DNA from: JAPUDQ01 sp049644865
GTDB taxonomy: Bacteria > Patescibacteriota > Saccharimonadia > Saccharimonadales > Saccharimonadaceae
Length of the DNA: 26,410 nucleotides
Direction: 5' to 3'
Assembly (NCBI GenBank): GCA_049644865.1
Contig: JBARSV010000014.1
Coordinates: 1-26,410 of the forward strand
The position numbers were made by a program, and so were the translations under genes. Below are positions 15,032 to 21,917 of the stretch, piece by piece (position 1 is the first letter of the stretch; every line of letters begins with the position of its first letter). Below the pieces are notes generated by a model. It ran no database searches and had not been told where the DNA came from. It worked only from the letters and a program-made list of their open reading frames with translations.

Positions 15032-15170
15032 TGGTGACCTCCTTTCAAACTTATTGAGCGTTGATCGTTGATCGTTGATCGTTGATCGTTTGCGGCTTCA
15101 TTGATAAATGACAAATGATCAATCAATGGTAAATGTTCAATGATAAATGATAAATGGAGCTTTTGCGACA
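15032..15170 (-). repeat. Heptad-repeat element, rpsN / rpsH gap
   Basis: SD-proximal array of five units at 15054-15088: TTGAGCG then four exact TTGATCG. Distal array at 15101-15153 of ATGATAA-type units in 7-nt register with one 4-nt slip (15122-15125). The arms share only about four of seven positions in complement, so hairpin pairing is weaker than in sister elements. Confidence 0.85.
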
Positions 15171-15440
15171 TTACCAGCTCGCTTTCGTTACACCAGGGAT
15201 CTCACCCTTGCTGGCTCGTTCGCGGAATTCGATGCGGCTGAGACCAAAACGGCGCATATAGGCATGTGGACGACCGGTCACGGTGCAGCGGTTTTTCCAG
15301 CGAGTTGGGCTGGCGTTACGCGGCAGCGTCTGCAGACCTTCGGTATCGCCAGCGCTTTTGAGTTCGGCGCGTTTGGCAGTATATTTGGTAATCATCTTTT
15401 GGCGCTTTAGGTCGCGCGCGATCATGGATTTCTTTGCCAT
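15171..15440 (-). CDS. rpsN: Ribosomal protein uS14, zinc-free form
   Basis: 89 aa. MAKKSMIARDLKRQ start and RPHAYMRRFGLSRIEFRERA with EIPGVTKASW end. It has the length and the single-cysteine pattern (NRCTVTGRP) of the C-minus uS14, not the 61-residue zinc form with two CxxC pairs. Its ATG overlaps the rplE stop (TAATG), so the two are coupled. Confidence 0.97.
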   Translation of the reverse strand: MAKKSMIARDLKRQKMITKYTAKRAELKSAGDTEGLQTLPRNASPTRWKNRCTVTGRPHAYMRRFGLSRIEFRERASKGEIPGVTKASW

Positions 15441-16030
15441 TATTTGCCTCCTTTTTCGGTTGTCTTCTCAAACGGCATACCAAATTTTTCGAGAAGCGCG
15501 CGGCTGTAAACCGGCGTGCTTGGCTGGATCACAAATGTAATCTGAAGGCCGTGTAGTGTCTGCGTGTCTTCAAATGTCAGTTCAGGGAAAATTGATTGCT
15601 CGATCAAACCCAGGTTGTAATTGCCCTTGCGGTCAAAGCCTTTGGCGCTAACACCGTGAAAATCACGCACGCGTGGCAACGCGATATTGACGAGTCGATC
15701 GAGAAACTCATACATATGAGTGCCGCGAAGCGTCACACTGACACCAACACGGTTGAGGCCAGCACGAATTTTAAAGGTAGCAATTGATTTCTTAGCCATA
15801 CGGTCGATTGGTTGCTGGCCAGTAATCTTGCGGAGAGTCGTGACAACCATTTCATGATGGCGTTTGTCGTCTTTGTGTTTACCGATACCGACGCTGACGA
15901 CAATTTTTTGTAGTTTCGGTACTTGATTAACATTGTCAAGCTCGAGCTCTTTTTGTAGTTCTGCCACGTATGTCTGCTGGTACAGAGATTTGAGGCGAGG
16001 TAGTGTTGAGGTAACTTTCTTCGTAGCCAT
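15440..16030 (-). CDS. rplE: Ribosomal protein uL5
   Basis: 196 aa from ATG 16030; an in-frame ATG at 16060 lies inside rplX and lacks an SD. Signatures: VVSVGIGKHKDDKRH, RKITGQQPIDRMAKKSIATF, IRAGLNRVGVSVTLRG and LPRVRDFHGVSAKGFDRKGN. uL5 contacts 5S rRNA and P-site tRNA in the central protuberance. SD AAAGGAG is inside the end of rplX; it starts one base after that stop. Confidence 0.97.
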   Translation of the reverse strand: MATKKVTSTLPRLKSLYQQTYVAELQKELELDNVNQVPKLQKIVVSVGIGKHKDDKRHHEMVVTTLRKITGQQPIDRMAKKSIATFKIRAGLNRVGVSVTLRGTHMYEFLDRLVNIALPRVRDFHGVSAKGFDRKGNYNLGLIEQSIFPELTFEDTQTLHGLQITFVIQPSTPVYSRALLEKFGMPFEKTTEKGGK

Positions 16031-16031
16031 A

Positions 16032-16385
16032 TTAGATCTCCTTTCCAGTCTTCTTAGCAATACGGGTCTTGGTGCCTGATTTGTCAGTCTTATAGGTCAG
16101 ACGACTCGTCGTGTTCTTCTTCTCATCAGTAATGATGGCGACTTTACCGGCACTGAGCCCGACGTGAATCTCTTTGGTGCCACCGCGTGGGTTGACCTGG
16201 CTCGGCTTGACTTTGCGTTTGACGATACCTATGCCATCAACGAAAACCATCTGGTCTTTCACGCTCGTCCGAACGACCTTACCGGTCTTGCCTTTGTGAC
16301 TCCCCGCTATCACTTTCACGAGATCACCCTTGTGTATTCGTAACTTCCCCGTTTGTCGTTTGTCGTTTGTCGTTTGTCGCATCAT
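16032..16385 (-). CDS. rplX: Ribosomal protein uL24 with repeat-coded N-terminus
   Basis: 117 aa. Core from about residue 14: KLRIHKGDLVKVIAGSHKGK (KOW motif) then GKVVRTSVKDQMVFVDGIGI and KRKVKPSQVNPRGGTKEIH. uL24 starts 50S assembly. The ATG overlaps the rplN stop (ATGA), with GGAGG 5 nt upstream. Between start and core lie four exact TTTGTCG units (plus strand, 16352-16379), giving the N-terminal stretch RQTTNDKRQT. No alternative ATG follows, so this extension should be translated. The same peptide cycle begins L4. Confidence 0.96.
   Translation of the reverse strand: MMRQTTNDKRQTGKLRIHKGDLVKVIAGSHKGKTGKVVRTSVKDQMVFVDGIGIVKRKVKPSQVNPRGGTKEIHVGLSAGKVAIITDEKKNTTSRLTYKTDKSGTKTRIAKKTGKEI
16352..16379 (-). 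repeat. Heptad array inside the rplX 5' end
   Basis: Four exact copies of TTTGTCG (plus strand), 28 nt, within codons 3-12 of uL24. The same unit, also four copies, occurs at 21149-21176 in rplD; at 18515-18542 there are three exact copies and one variant. Confidence 0.92.
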
Positions 16386-16750
16386 AGTACCTCCGGTGCA
16401 AGGCTGATAATCTTCATATAGCCCATGTCGCGCAGCTCACGCGGTACTGGCCCGAAGACACGAGTAGCGCGAGGGTTTTTATCGTCGGCTATGATAACAG
16501 CAGCGTTTTCATCGAAGCAGATAGTACTGCCGTCTGTGCGCTTGATCTTGTCAGTTGTCCGTACGACCACAGCTTTGACGACTGATTTTTTCTTAACAGT
16601 ACCAGTTGGACTGGCTTCTTTGACGCTGGCGACGATGATATCACCGACACGAGCATAGCGACGACCAGTGCCTCCGAGCACGCGGATACAGAGGAGGCTC
16701 TTCGCCCCACTGTTGTCGGCGACTTTTAGTCGTGACTCTTGTTGAATCAT
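16382..16750 (-). CDS. rplN: Ribosomal protein uL14
   Basis: 122 aa, canonical length. MIQQESRLKVADNSGAKSLL, then CIRVLGGTGRRYARVGDIIV and VFGPVPRELRDMGYMKIISLAPEVL (read in parts) are diagnostic. uL14 forms bridges B5 and B8 to the 30S and is the RsfS docking site. The start overlaps the rpsQ stop by 4 nt. The SD region carries the GCGACCGAAGGGAG leader shared by several other genes here, but no heptad array. Confidence 0.98.
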   Translation of the reverse strand: MIQQESRLKVADNSGAKSLLCIRVLGGTGRRYARVGDIIVASVKEASPTGTVKKKSVVKAVVVRTTDKIKRTDGSTICFDENAAVIIADDKNPRATRVFGPVPRELRDMGYMKIISLAPEVL

Positions 16751-17061
16751 AGGGTACTCCCTTCGGTCGCAACAGGCTTCTTGGCCACTACTTCCTCTTC
16801 ATCTTTCAGTTCGACTTCGACATGACCAGCCTCAATCACTCGATCAAGCTTCCATGTCTTCGTCTTGCTCATTGGGCGACACTCGGATATCTCGACGCGA
16901 TCACCTTTCTTAGCAGTGTTCTGCTCGTCATGTGCGGTGTATTTGCGAGTCACAGAGTACTGCTTACCGTAAATCGGGTGTGTCTCACGTGAGGTCACAC
17001 TGATGATAATCGTCTTGTCGGGCTTGTCGCTCTGGACATAACCGATAATTTTCTTAGGCAT
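16747..17061 (-). CDS. rpsQ: Ribosomal protein uS17
   Basis: 104 aa. OB-fold: IIGYVQSDKPDKTIIISVTS, HPIYGKQYSVTRKYTAHDEQ, then GDRVEISECRPMSKTKTWKL. uS17 is a primary 16S binder. The last 20 residues are an acidic and lysine-rich tail longer than in E. coli (84 aa). The start overlaps the rpmC stop by one base. Confidence 0.97.
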   Translation of the reverse strand: MPKKIIGYVQSDKPDKTIIISVTSRETHPIYGKQYSVTRKYTAHDEQNTAKKGDRVEISECRPMSKTKTWKLDRVIEAGHVEVELKDEEEVVAKKPVATEGSTL

Positions 17062-17273
17062 TATGACTTCTCCTTCTTCTGAGCATTGATCGCTGTCAGC
17101 GTACGGGCAATGTCGCGGCGTGCCTTTGTAATAACACGTGGGTTTGGCAGCTCGTTGGCTGCGAGACTTCGCGTGTGATCACTCAGGTCACGACGCAACT
17201 CGGCCAGCTTCGTCTGCAAATCAGACTCTGAGCTAACAACTGGCGCTTCGCTTTTCTTCGATTTCGTTGCCAT
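17061..17273 (-). CDS. rpmC: Ribosomal protein uL29
   Basis: 70 aa. Two-helix protein at the peptide exit tunnel, docking site for trigger factor and SRP. LQTKLAELRRDLSDHTRSLA and NPRVITKARRDIARTLTAIN carry the family pattern. The N-terminal 15 residues are polar and variable. It follows rplP by 2 nt; SD lies in the end of rplP. Confidence 0.95.
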   Translation of the reverse strand: MATKSKKSEAPVVSSESDLQTKLAELRRDLSDHTRSLAANELPNPRVITKARRDIARTLTAINAQKKEKS

Positions 17274-17275
17274 GA

Positions 17276-17689
17276 TTAAAATTCCTCTCTACTGACGAAT
17301 CGCGTCTTGATAGGTAGCTTGTGGCCGGCAAGACGAAGTGCTTCACGCGCAGTTGCCTCATCGACACCTTTCATCTCAAATAACACAGTACCGGTCTTGA
17401 CTTTCGCCACAAAAAACTCAGGGTTACCTTTACCACTACCCATCTTGACGTCTTGGGGTTTGCGCGTAACAGGCGTATGAGGAAATATACGAATCCAGAT
17501 CTTACCGCCACGTTTGATATAGCGCGTCATCGCTTGACGAGCAGACTCGATTTGGCGGCTGGTAATGCGTTCGTTGGTCAGGCTTTGAAGTCCATAATCA
17601 CCGAAGGCGATGTAGTGACCAGCAGTTGCGACACCGTCGTTTTTGCCTTTACGCACTTTGCGATACTTGGTTTTCTTAGGTAGCAGCAT
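17276..17689 (-). CDS. rplP: Ribosomal protein uL16
   Basis: 137 aa. MLLPKKTKYRKVRKGKNDG start, ITSRQIESARQAMTRYIKRG, then GKIWIRIFPHTPVTRKPQDV with KMGSGKGNPEFFVAKV. uL16 supports A-site tRNA placement and late 50S assembly. SD GGAGGGAG belongs to the heptad element that fills the 111-bp gap from rpsC. Confidence 0.98.
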   Translation of the reverse strand: MLLPKKTKYRKVRKGKNDGVATAGHYIAFGDYGLQSLTNERITSRQIESARQAMTRYIKRGGKIWIRIFPHTPVTRKPQDVKMGSGKGNPEFFVAKVKTGTVLFEMKGVDEATAREALRLAGHKLPIKTRFVSREEF

Positions 17690-17800
17690 ATTACGCTCCC
17701 TCCGGTCGCTTAGCAGTTAGAATGTAGCTATTAGCTATTGGCGAATTTGCCATCTTCCATTTGCCATCTTCCATTTGCCGATATTGAACATAGTGAGATA
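17690..17800 (-). repeat. Heptad-repeat palindromic element, rpsC / rplP gap
   Basis: SD-proximal array of five units at 17707-17741 (CGCTTAG first, CTATTGG last), in register with those at 2603-2637 and 6645-6679. Distal array of five units at 17745-17779, ATTTGCC alternating with ATCTTCC. The flank after the rpsC stop closely resembles the flank at 2685-2705. Here the two arms are not each other's complement, unlike most others. Confidence 0.88.
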
Positions 17801-18436
17801 TCATGATGTTCTCTCTCCCTTATAGATCCAAACTTTCACGCCGATGATACCAGCACCTGGTTGCATCGCACGAGCACAGTGATAGTCGACGTCGGCTCGC
17901 AATGTATGAAGTGGCACAGAACCGAGAATAATTTTCTCTCGGCGACTCATCTCGGCGCCATTCAAACGGCCTGCTACCTCGATACGGATACCTTTGGCGC
18001 CAGCATTCATTGTGTTTTGTGCAGCCATCTTGGTAGCACGACGGAAATTGATGCGACGCTCAAGCTGACGGGCGATGTTCTCGGCAACGATCTTGGCGGC
18101 GAGTTCAGGTCGCTTGACCTCTTCGATGTTCACGCGAACTGTCGTCTGCATGATCTTTTCGATCTCAGCCTTGAGTTCAGCGACACCTGCACCACCACGA
18201 CCGATCACGACACCGGCCTTAGCCGTGTGTACTGTCACCGTCGTCATGTTGGCAGAACGTTCGATGTCGATACCGTTAATTACAGCGCGAGTTTCAAACT
18301 TCTTTTCGATTGCCCGACGAACTTTGATGTCTTGACCAAGCCAGCCAGCAAAATCACGCTTGCTCGCAAACCATTTGCTGCGCCAGTTTTTGCTGACCTG
18401 GAGCCGCATTGAAATAGGATTGACTTTTTGACCCAT
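17801..18436 (-). CDS. rpsC: Ribosomal protein uS3
   Basis: 211 aa from ATG 18436 (MGQKVNPISMRLQVSKNWRS); an in-frame ATG at 18463 lies in the repeat element. The KH type II domain has the GxxG loop in VVIGRGGAGV, and the C-terminal domain ends with GAGIIGVKVWIYKGE. uS3 lines the mRNA entry site with uS4 and uS5. SD AAGGAG is at the usual distance. Confidence 0.97.
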   Translation of the reverse strand: MGQKVNPISMRLQVSKNWRSKWFASKRDFAGWLGQDIKVRRAIEKKFETRAVINGIDIERSANMTTVTVHTAKAGVVIGRGGAGVAELKAEIEKIMQTTVRVNIEEVKRPELAAKIVAENIARQLERRINFRRATKMAAQNTMNAGAKGIRIEVAGRLNGAEMSRREKIILGSVPLHTLRADVDYHCARAMQPGAGIIGVKVWIYKGERTS

Positions 18437-18545
18437 TAGAATGCTCCTTCCAGTCGCCGACATACGACATTAGACATACGACATACGGGTATAACCGCAA
18501 ATGTCGCTAATCCGATTGTCGTTTGTCGTTTGTCGTTTGTCGAAA
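18437..18545 (-). repeat. Heptad-repeat palindromic element, rplV / rpsC gap
   Basis: SD-proximal array of five units at 18455-18489 (CGCCGAC, ATACGAC twice, ATTAGAC, ATACGGG). Distal array of four units at 18515-18542 (TTTGTCG three times, ATTGTCG once). ATACGAC and GTCGTTT match in complement at six of seven positions. The end of rplV runs directly into the distal array. Confidence 0.9.
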
Positions 18546-18938
18546 TCATGATTTCTTCTCCTCAGCTACTTTTTTGGGCGCAGCTTTTATCTTCTTGTCA
18601 CCGCTAACAATAACCGTAATATGACTCGTTTTCTTCTGGTATGGTTTAGCACGACCCATTGCACCTGCGCGGTAGCGTTTGAGACGAGTACCGGCCGTGA
18701 CAGTGATCTCATGAATAACGAGGCTCTTCTCGTCGATACCATCGTTGTTGAGAGCATTAGCTTTGGCGCTCGCGACAACTTTGGCAACAGCTTTCGCAGC
18801 ACGACGTGGTGTATGTTCGAGAATTACGAGTGCATCAGCGACAGTTCGTCCACGGACGAGGCTTGCAACCTCACCAGCTTTGCGAGGAGTCTGGTCAACA
18901 CCGCGAGCAACAGCAGTTGTAGTCAGTGTATCAGCCAT
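18546..18938 (-). CDS. rplV: Ribosomal protein uL22
   Basis: 130 aa. VDQTPRKAGEVASLVRGRTV, then LEHTPRRAAKAVAKVVASAK with NALNNDGI and the C-terminal hairpin RYRAGAMGRAKPYQKKTSHI. The beta-hairpin reaches the constriction of the exit tunnel. The ATG overlaps the rpsS stop (TAATG). Tail is lysine-rich. Confidence 0.97.
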   Translation of the reverse strand: MADTLTTTAVARGVDQTPRKAGEVASLVRGRTVADALVILEHTPRRAAKAVAKVVASAKANALNNDGIDEKSLVIHEITVTAGTRLKRYRAGAMGRAKPYQKKTSHITVIVSGDKKIKAAPKKVAEEKKS

Positions 18939-19204
18939 TATTTCTTCTCCTTGCCACCGTGACGACGGAATTTACGTGTCGGGCTAAACTCACCGAGTTT
19001 GTGGCCAACCATGTTTTCACTGATATAGACTGGCACGTGGACTTTGCCGTTGTGAACAGCTATCGTGCGGCCAACCATTTCTGGGCTAACAGTGCTTGCC
19101 CTAGCCCATGTCTTGATGACAGTTCGGTCATCGGGACCAAGTGCGGCGACTTTCTTCGCCAGCTTGAAGTCGATGAACGGACCTTTCTTTAATGAACGAC
19201 TCAT
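18938..19204 (-). CDS. rpsS: Ribosomal protein uS19
   Basis: 88 aa. MSRSLKKGPFIDFKLAKKV start, VGRTIAVHNGKVHVPVYISE and NMVGHKLGEFSPTRKFRRHG end are canonical. uS19 sits in the 30S head, bridging to the 50S. The SD lies in AGAGGAGATTGCATC, the same leader type as before rpsD and rpsE. A heptad element fills the gap from rplB. Confidence 0.98.
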   Translation of the reverse strand: MSRSLKKGPFIDFKLAKKVAALGPDDRTVIKTWARASTVSPEMVGRTIAVHNGKVHVPVYISENMVGHKLGEFSPTRKFRRHGGKEKK

Positions 19205-19355
19205 GATGCAATCTCCTCTCTGTCGATTGCAATTTTCAGTTTACAATTATCAATTTTCATTGTCGGTGTCTGCGATGCAGACAATTTGATACTAGATACC
19301 TTATCATTCATTGTGAATTGTGAATTGTGAATTGTGAATTGGAGCATAGCGATTA
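19205..19355 (-). repeat. Heptad-repeat palindromic element, rplB / rpsS gap
   Basis: SD-proximal array of five units at 19225-19259 (GATTGCA first, ATTTTCA last), then TTGTCGG. Core hairpin TGTCTGC-gat-GCAGACA at 19267-19283. Distal array of four exact GTGAATT units at 19313-19340. Sister element at 8305-8461 has the same arrangement base for base in register, but with GTAAATT units. Confidence 0.92.
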
Positions 19356-20195
19356 CTACCTCTTCCTCTTCGCGTCGTGGCGAGTCTTAACGATGTCTTT
19401 GTCGGTTGATTTGCGGCGGCGAGTACGGTAGCCGAGTGTCAGTTGACCCCAAGGCGTACGTGGCGCTTTACCAGTACCATGTCGCCCACCATCACCACCA
19501 CCGTGTGGGTGATCGACAGCATTTTGCACGACACCACGAACCGTCGGGCGGATACCCATGCGGCGTTTGCGGCCAGCGCTACCGATCTTGACGTTTTGGT
19601 GCTGCTCATTGCCGACAACACCGAGACTAGCCATGCATTCGAGGCGGAAACGGCGAACTTCGCCGCTTGGCATACGCACCTGGGCGTAGTCGCCTTCTTT
19701 AGCCATGAGCTGCGCCTTTGTACCGGCAGCGCGGACCATTTGGCCGCCCTTACCTGGCTGGATCTCGATGGCATAGATCTGTGCACCGACAGGGATGTTT
19801 GCCAGTGGCAAACGATTGCCGTTTTCGACAGCGACCGTCTCACCACTCTCGATGCTCATGCCGACTTTCATGTCGCGAGCCGCGAGGATGTAATGGTAAA
19901 GACCGTGTTGGTCACGGATGCGCGCGATGCGAGCACTGCGGTTTGGGTCGTATTCGATGTGTTCGACGACAGCACTCGTACCGGCAGCCAACTGGTGATT
20001 CATGAGACGATACATACGCTTGACACCGCCACCTTTGTGACGAGTTGTGATGCGACCTTGGTTGTTGCGGCCAGCAGTGGTTTTCTTGATCTTGATAAGA
20101 CTACGCACCGGTTTCTTTGTCGTAATGTCAGAGAAATCCTGGCTGGTCATGCCACGGCGGCCGTTGGTCGTGGGATTATATGCTTTGATGGCCAT
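19356..20195 (-). CDS. rplB: Ribosomal protein uL2
   Basis: 279 aa, full length. ARDMKVGMSIESGETVAVEN-like core, GRNNQGRITTRHKGGGVKR in the N-terminal part and the signature VDHPHGGGDGGRHGTGKAPR with the conserved histidine needed for peptidyl transfer and subunit joining. Its ATG overlaps the rplW stop by one base. Confidence 0.98.
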   Translation of the reverse strand: MAIKAYNPTTNGRRGMTSQDFSDITTKKPVRSLIKIKKTTAGRNNQGRITTRHKGGGVKRMYRLMNHQLAAGTSAVVEHIEYDPNRSARIARIRDQHGLYHYILAARDMKVGMSIESGETVAVENGNRLPLANIPVGAQIYAIEIQPGKGGQMVRAAGTKAQLMAKEGDYAQVRMPSGEVRRFRLECMASLGVVGNEQHQNVKIGSAGRKRRMGIRPTVRGVVQNAVDHPHGGGDGGRHGTGKAPRTPWGQLTLGYRTRRRKSTDKDIVKTRHDAKRKR

Positions 20196-20497
20196 TATTT
20201 TTTCTCCTCTTCTTCTTTGAAGAGCTGGATCGCACCTTCAGAGAGTGTGACGTAGGCTTTCTTGCTGTCGGTTCGGGCTGATTTGCCGGGGTTGGCGCGT
20301 TTGCCACGGTACGCACGGACGATCTTACCCGTCTGGACGACGAGGCGGACGTCTTTGACCTTGGTGCCAGCATACTGCGCTTCTACTGCACGAGCCACCT
20401 CAGCTTTGACAGCGGTCGTCGGCACCGTAAACACGTAGGTGCCCTTGAGGCTCTCGGCGTAGGCTTTTTCGGTCATGCGTGGGATGAGAGTTATCAT
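20195..20497 (-). CDS. rplW: Ribosomal protein uL23
   Basis: 100 aa. IPRMTEKAYAESLKGTYVFT (usual TEKa-YVF pattern), VEAQYAGTKVKDVRLVVQTG, then KIVRAYRGKRANPGKSARTD. uL23 is at the exit tunnel and is the docking site of trigger factor and SRP. ATG overlaps the rplD stop by 4 nt; SD AAAGGAG is inside the rplD end. Confidence 0.97.
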   Translation of the reverse strand: MITLIPRMTEKAYAESLKGTYVFTVPTTAVKAEVARAVEAQYAGTKVKDVRLVVQTGKIVRAYRGKRANPGKSARTDSKKAYVTLSEGAIQLFKEEEEKK

Positions 20498-21183
20498 GAG
20501 GCGCTCCTTTCAGTCGATAGTGAGGAGATTTTGGATTTTGGATTTTGGATTTTGGTAGGAGCAAGCCAGGTTTCCACCATAGCGACTGCTTTGCTGCTCA
20601 TGAAGATGACATCGGCGTTGAGGATATCAACAACATTGAGATAATTTGCTTGCACGGCTTTGACCTGGGCGACATTACGGGTTGCGCGGCGTACTAGGTC
20701 ATCTTTTTCACTGACGACGAGCAAGACGCGGGCGCGCTCATTCACTTTGTGGTCTCTTAGAAGTTTGATAGTGGCCTTGACCTTACCATCTGGGCAGCTA
20801 AATGTGGGGATGAGGGTAATTTTTTTCGCTTTGTTGGCTAGGCTCAGGGCTTGGCGAAGCGCGACGCGCTTGCTACTGGTGGCGATCTTCTTGGTGAAGT
20901 TTTCGTGACCAGTTGGCCCGAAGACGATGCCACCACCACGCCAGATTGGGTTGCGAGAGCTACCAAATCGAGCGCGACCGGTGCCTTTTTGCTTCCACGG
21001 CTTCTTGCCACCACCGCGGACATCACCGCGTTCTTTGGTCTTAGCATGCGCGTTGCGGCTGCCAGCGAGATAGCTATCGTAGGCAAGCTTCAGCAGCTCG
21101 TGGTTCTTTACCTCAACATTGAATATTTCTTTGCTGAGTGCTGCTCCGTTTGTCGTTTGTCGTTTGTCGTTTGTCGCACTCAT
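20494..21183 (-). CDS. rplD: Ribosomal protein uL4 with repeat-coded ends
   Basis: 229 aa. Core residues about 17-212: RNAHAKTKERGDVRGGGKKP, WKQKGTGRARFGSSRNPIWR and GGGIVFGPTGHENFTKK are the tunnel-loop signatures. In E. coli L4 also represses its own operon. The N-terminus (SATNDKRQTTN) is coded by four exact heptads (21149-21176) and the C-terminus (TKIQNPKSKISS) by four others (20528-20555), so both ends of the protein are repeat-derived. ATG overlaps the rplC stop by 4 nt, SD GGAGG. Confidence 0.97.
   Translation of the reverse strand: MSATNDKRQTTNGAALSKEIFNVEVKNHELLKLAYDSYLAGSRNAHAKTKERGDVRGGGKKPWKQKGTGRARFGSSRNPIWRGGGIVFGPTGHENFTKKIATSSKRVALRQALSLANKAKKITLIPTFSCPDGKVKATIKLLRDHKVNERARVLLVVSEKDDLVRRATRNVAQVKAVQANYLNVVDILNADVIFMSSKAVAMVETWLAPTKIQNPKSKISSLSTERSAS
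20514..20555 (-). repeat. Heptad array inside the rplD 3' end
   Basis: Units TCGATAG, TGAGGAG and then four exact ATTTTGG copies at 20528-20555, directly ahead of the CTCCTTTCAG motif that contains the rplW SD. It looks like one half of an element of the 14464-14629 type, translated as part of uL4. Confidence 0.88.
21149..21176 (-). repeat. Heptad array inside the rplD 5' end
   Basis: Four exact TTTGTCG units (plus strand), identical in unit and copy number to the array in rplX at 16352-16379, coding the first residues of uL4. Confidence 0.92.
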
Positions 21184-21794
21184 AGTGTGCCTCCAATCGT
21201 CACAATGCCCTTACGCGGCCCCGGTACGGCGCCTTTGACGCCGATGAGATTGTCGCTGACATCGACATAGGCAACGACGAGGTTCTTGACTGTCACTTGC
21301 TCGTGACCCATCTGTCCGGCCATCGTCTTGCCCTTAAAGATTTTTTGTGGGTACATACTACCGATCGACCCGACTTTGCGGGTGTCACCTTTGCCACCAT
21401 GCGTTTTGCGCTGGCGGTTGTAGTTGTGTCGCTTGATCGTACCAGCGAAGCCTTTGCCCTTGCTGATACCAGTCACATCGACAGTGTCGCCGACTGCAAA
21501 GACGCTGACGTCAAATGCGTCACCGACTTTGAGTTCGGCAGGAAGCTCAGATACGCGAACTTCTGAGAGTACTTTTGGTGTCGTCCCAGACTTCTTTGCG
21601 TGTCCCGCTTCGGCCTTGCTCAGGTTCTTACCCGATCCATACCCGATTTGCACAGCAGCGTAACCGTCGGTTTCGACAGTCTTCACCTGAGTCACCGTGC
21701 AAGGGCCAGCTTGGATCAACGTGACAGGAATTGCCGCGCCGTCCTCACTGAGGATCTGGGTCATACCAATCTTGGTACCGAGGAGAGTTTTCAT
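21180..21794 (-). CDS. rplC: Ribosomal protein uL3, first gene of the cluster
   Basis: 204 aa from ATG 21794 (MKTLLGTKIGMTQILSEDG). A GTG at 21815 in frame adds seven residues but lies upstream of the homologous start and before the SD. GKGFAGTIKRHNYNRQRKTH and GSIGSMYPQKIFKGKTMAGQ with MGHE are diagnostic; uL3 reaches the peptidyl transferase centre. SD AAGGGA at 21805-21810. rpsJ, the usual gene before rplC, is not present; a promoter lies directly upstream. Confidence 0.97.
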   Translation of the reverse strand: MKTLLGTKIGMTQILSEDGAAIPVTLIQAGPCTVTQVKTVETDGYAAVQIGYGSGKNLSKAEAGHAKKSGTTPKVLSEVRVSELPAELKVGDAFDVSVFAVGDTVDVTGISKGKGFAGTIKRHNYNRQRKTHGGKGDTRKVGSIGSMYPQKIFKGKTMAGQMGHEQVTVKNLVVAYVDVSDNLIGVKGAVPGPRKGIVTIGGTL

Positions 21795-21912
21795 AAACTC
21801 TATGTCCCTTTCCACTTAAAATTCTTGGCGGAAAGTGGTTTCTCCTTCTATCTTTATCGTTGATAGCAGGAGACCTACGAACTCGCCAAGAACACTAATA
21901 ATATTCTTAACC
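21795..21912 (-). promoter_or_regulatory. Structured mRNA leader of the S10-type operon
   Basis: Plus coordinates. Outer 9-bp perfect stem 21822-21830/21884-21892 encloses a hairpin 21841-21873 with two 5-bp stems separated by a 2x2 internal loop. A further 6-bp stem 21812-21817/21833-21838 has the 3' strand of the outer stem in its loop, so the two stems form a pseudoknot or exclude each other. The last strand abuts the SD (21805-21810). A leader able to switch next to the SD suggests feedback by a ribosomal protein; which one is not visible. Confidence 0.6.
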
Positions 21913-21917
21913 AGTCC

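Noticed and set aside
8305..19355. Heptad arrays as CRISPR or as assembly artefacts
   Set aside because: Units are 7 nt with no spacers, so not CRISPR. Each locus has a different unit and a unique core, and frames of the host genes remain intact, which is not what a collapsed or duplicated read error would give.
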